The translations under genes and the position numbers were made by a program. Below, piece after piece: positions 5,044-6,008 of a stretch of DNA of 6,008 bases. The stretch covers positions 1 through 6,008 of the forward strand of contig JAGVCY010000111.1 in NCBI GenBank assembly GCA_020058965.1, written 5' to 3'. The notes under the pieces were generated by a model. It worked only from the letters and a program-made list of their open reading frames with translations, was not told the DNA's origin and searched no databases. How positions within the stretch are numbered: the first letter of the stretch is position 1; each line of letters begins with the position of its first letter. Source of the DNA: Candidatus Omnitrophota bacterium. Lineage in GTDB: Bacteria; Omnitrophota; Gorgyraeia; 2-02-FULL-51-18; JAGOUK01.

Positions 5044-6008
5044 TTATTGAATTTGGAGGAGCTGCTGCCAACCGGCTTCTTGCTTCTGCCAGTCAGCTTC
5101 GTTTGTTATTTCCCGGAGCTTGTATTCCGGGATTTCAGAGAGGCGTTTATCGTCAGAGAGGAGAATATCCTCTTGAATTCGGGACGAAAGAAGCGTCATG
5201 GTCATAAGCTGGTTGATCCGCGCATGGCTCATGTTGAGATGGCCGGTTAGCTGTTTCAGGGTGTTTATCTTGCCAGCATCCAGCAACCCTTCGATCTGGT
5301 GGGCGAGAACCAGGCTCCGCCGTAATTTGGGCTCATTTTTTATCTCCACTTTCTTCACGACACGAATGTGCTTCAAGTCTTTCAGATCCACGCCAAATTC
5401 ACGCCTCTCGCCATCCTTGCGAAGAGTAACCCTGAGTATTGAGTCTTTGGCGCTATAGTCGGCTGCCTTGAGCAGGGACTTTACCACCATAATTCGCTCT
5501 TCAAGCGTCAGTCCAGCCCAAACCTTCTCTTTGAGCATTGGTTCCTGGCTCAATTGACGCAGGAGGTTTATCACCACACCTTCCATTTTATCTGCGGTAA
5601 CCGACCTTGTCGGGCAATCCTGTCGGCCTCGCTTCATGGCATTGAGACAAACATAGTAGAGGTACTTACGGTTGCCTTTCCTCGCGTAGGTATGACACAT
5701 CGCCGCATCACAGTTTTTGCAACGGAGTAAGCCACCCAAAAGACCCAGATGCTTGGTGTTCTTGGATATGCCTCTTTCGCGGCGGTTGCTTGCCAGGATC
5801 TCGTTCGCTTCGTGGAAAGTTGCTTCAGGAATAATCGCTTCATGGAGTCCTTGATGAATTTCGCCTCCGTAGAAGGTCTTGCCCGCATAGAGCCAGTTCT
5901 TGACGATGAGTTGAATATTCGTGTTCTTGAATCTGACCGCGCCGGATGGTTTGCCCTTGCGGATGTAGGTCTTGGTTCTCAAGTCTTTTTCATTCAGGAT
6001 TTTGGCCA
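5044..6008 (-). CDS. Large serine recombinase, N-terminus beyond window
   Basis: The frame is open to the right edge; about 320 codons are visible, with the TAA at 5044-5046. The TTG at 5982 is not a convincing start, because sequence upstream of it (AKILNEKD) continues the family pattern. In order, the visible part has the end of the Recombinase domain (LNEKDLRTKTYIRKGK, then LIVKNWLYAGKTFYGGEIHQ and GLHEAIIPEATFHEA), a zinc ribbon (four Cys, CKNC then C..C, codons between about 5721 and 5614), a helical region, and a C-terminal helix-turn-helix-like segment (LAHQIEGLLDAGKINTLKQL onward, about 5307-5160) as in recombinases of this class. The catalytic resolvase domain with the nucleophilic Ser should lie to the right and is not seen. 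Such enzymes integrate or excise phages and integrative elements. No frameshift or stop interrupts the visible part. Confidence 0.94.
   Translation of the reverse strand, partial: AKILNEKDLRTKTYIRKGKPSGAVRFKNTNIQLIVKNWLYAGKTFYGGEIHQGLHEAIIPEATFHEANEILASNRRERGISKNTKHLGLLGGLLRCKNCDAAMCHTYARKGNRKYLYYVCLNAMKRGRQDCPTRSVTADKMEGVVINLLRQLSQEPMLKEKVWAGLTLEERIMVVKSLLKAADYSAKDSILRVTLRKDGERREFGVDLKDLKHIRVVKKVEIKNEPKLRRSLVLAHQIEGLLDAGKINTLKQLTGHLNMSHARINQLMTMTLLSSRIQEDILLSDDKRLSEIPEYKLREITNEADWQKQEAGWQQLLQIQ

Noticed and set aside
5980..5982. TTG start codon for the recombinase
   Set aside because: The frame continues upstream to the window edge with residues typical of the Recombinase domain, so the gene is cut by the edge and does not start here.

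Overview
The window looks bacterial: gene-dense, short intergenic gaps, two tRNA genes with recognisable bacterial sigma-70-type promoter boxes, and moderate G+C (by eye, not computed). An AsmA-like protein suggests a two-membrane (Gram-negative) cell. I cannot name the lineage. The mix of a His-rich TPR protein, an ABC-2 exporter and otherwise unfamiliar genes would fit an uncultured phylum of the PVC/Omnitrophota sort, but that is only an impression.

Right to left on the minus strand, bases 3217 down to 63 form one compact four-gene operon: a multi-pass membrane protein with an internal duplication and a His-rich tail (3217-2495), an ABC transporter ATPase (2463-1729), its ABC-2 permease (1732-953), and a membrane-anchored or secreted TPR protein with a striking His-rich segment (953-63). 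The last three genes overlap by 4 and 1 nt, so they are translationally coupled. About 46 bp after the operon, the first 16 bases of the window are the 5' end of a minus-strand tRNA gene (probably Arg) with its own TATAAT box.

A 45-bp divergent intergenic region (3218-3262) separates the operon from a plus-strand AsmA-like gene (3263-4441). Both genes have extended -10 boxes (TGC-GATAAT and TGC-TAGAAT) so close to their ATGs that both transcripts would be leaderless or nearly so.

After the AsmA-like gene, a good promoter (TTGAGT-17 nt-TATAGT, 4491-4519) drives a tRNA-His gene (4657-4734). Between them, ending 4 nt before the tRNA, lies a 107-bp palindrome with 27-nt arms, which looks like an inserted MITE/REP-type element. 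The gene-free stretch 4735-5043 contains another dyad (4799-4850), a short direct repeat, a palindrome and a dispersed-type repeat hairpin (4987-5026). The window ends inside a large serine recombinase on the minus strand (5044 to beyond 6008), the edge of a probable mobile element.

The most interesting unit is the four-gene operon. Histidine-rich, probably metal-binding segments in its first and last products flank an ABC-2 exporter, suggesting a metal-linked envelope system that I cannot match to a known one.
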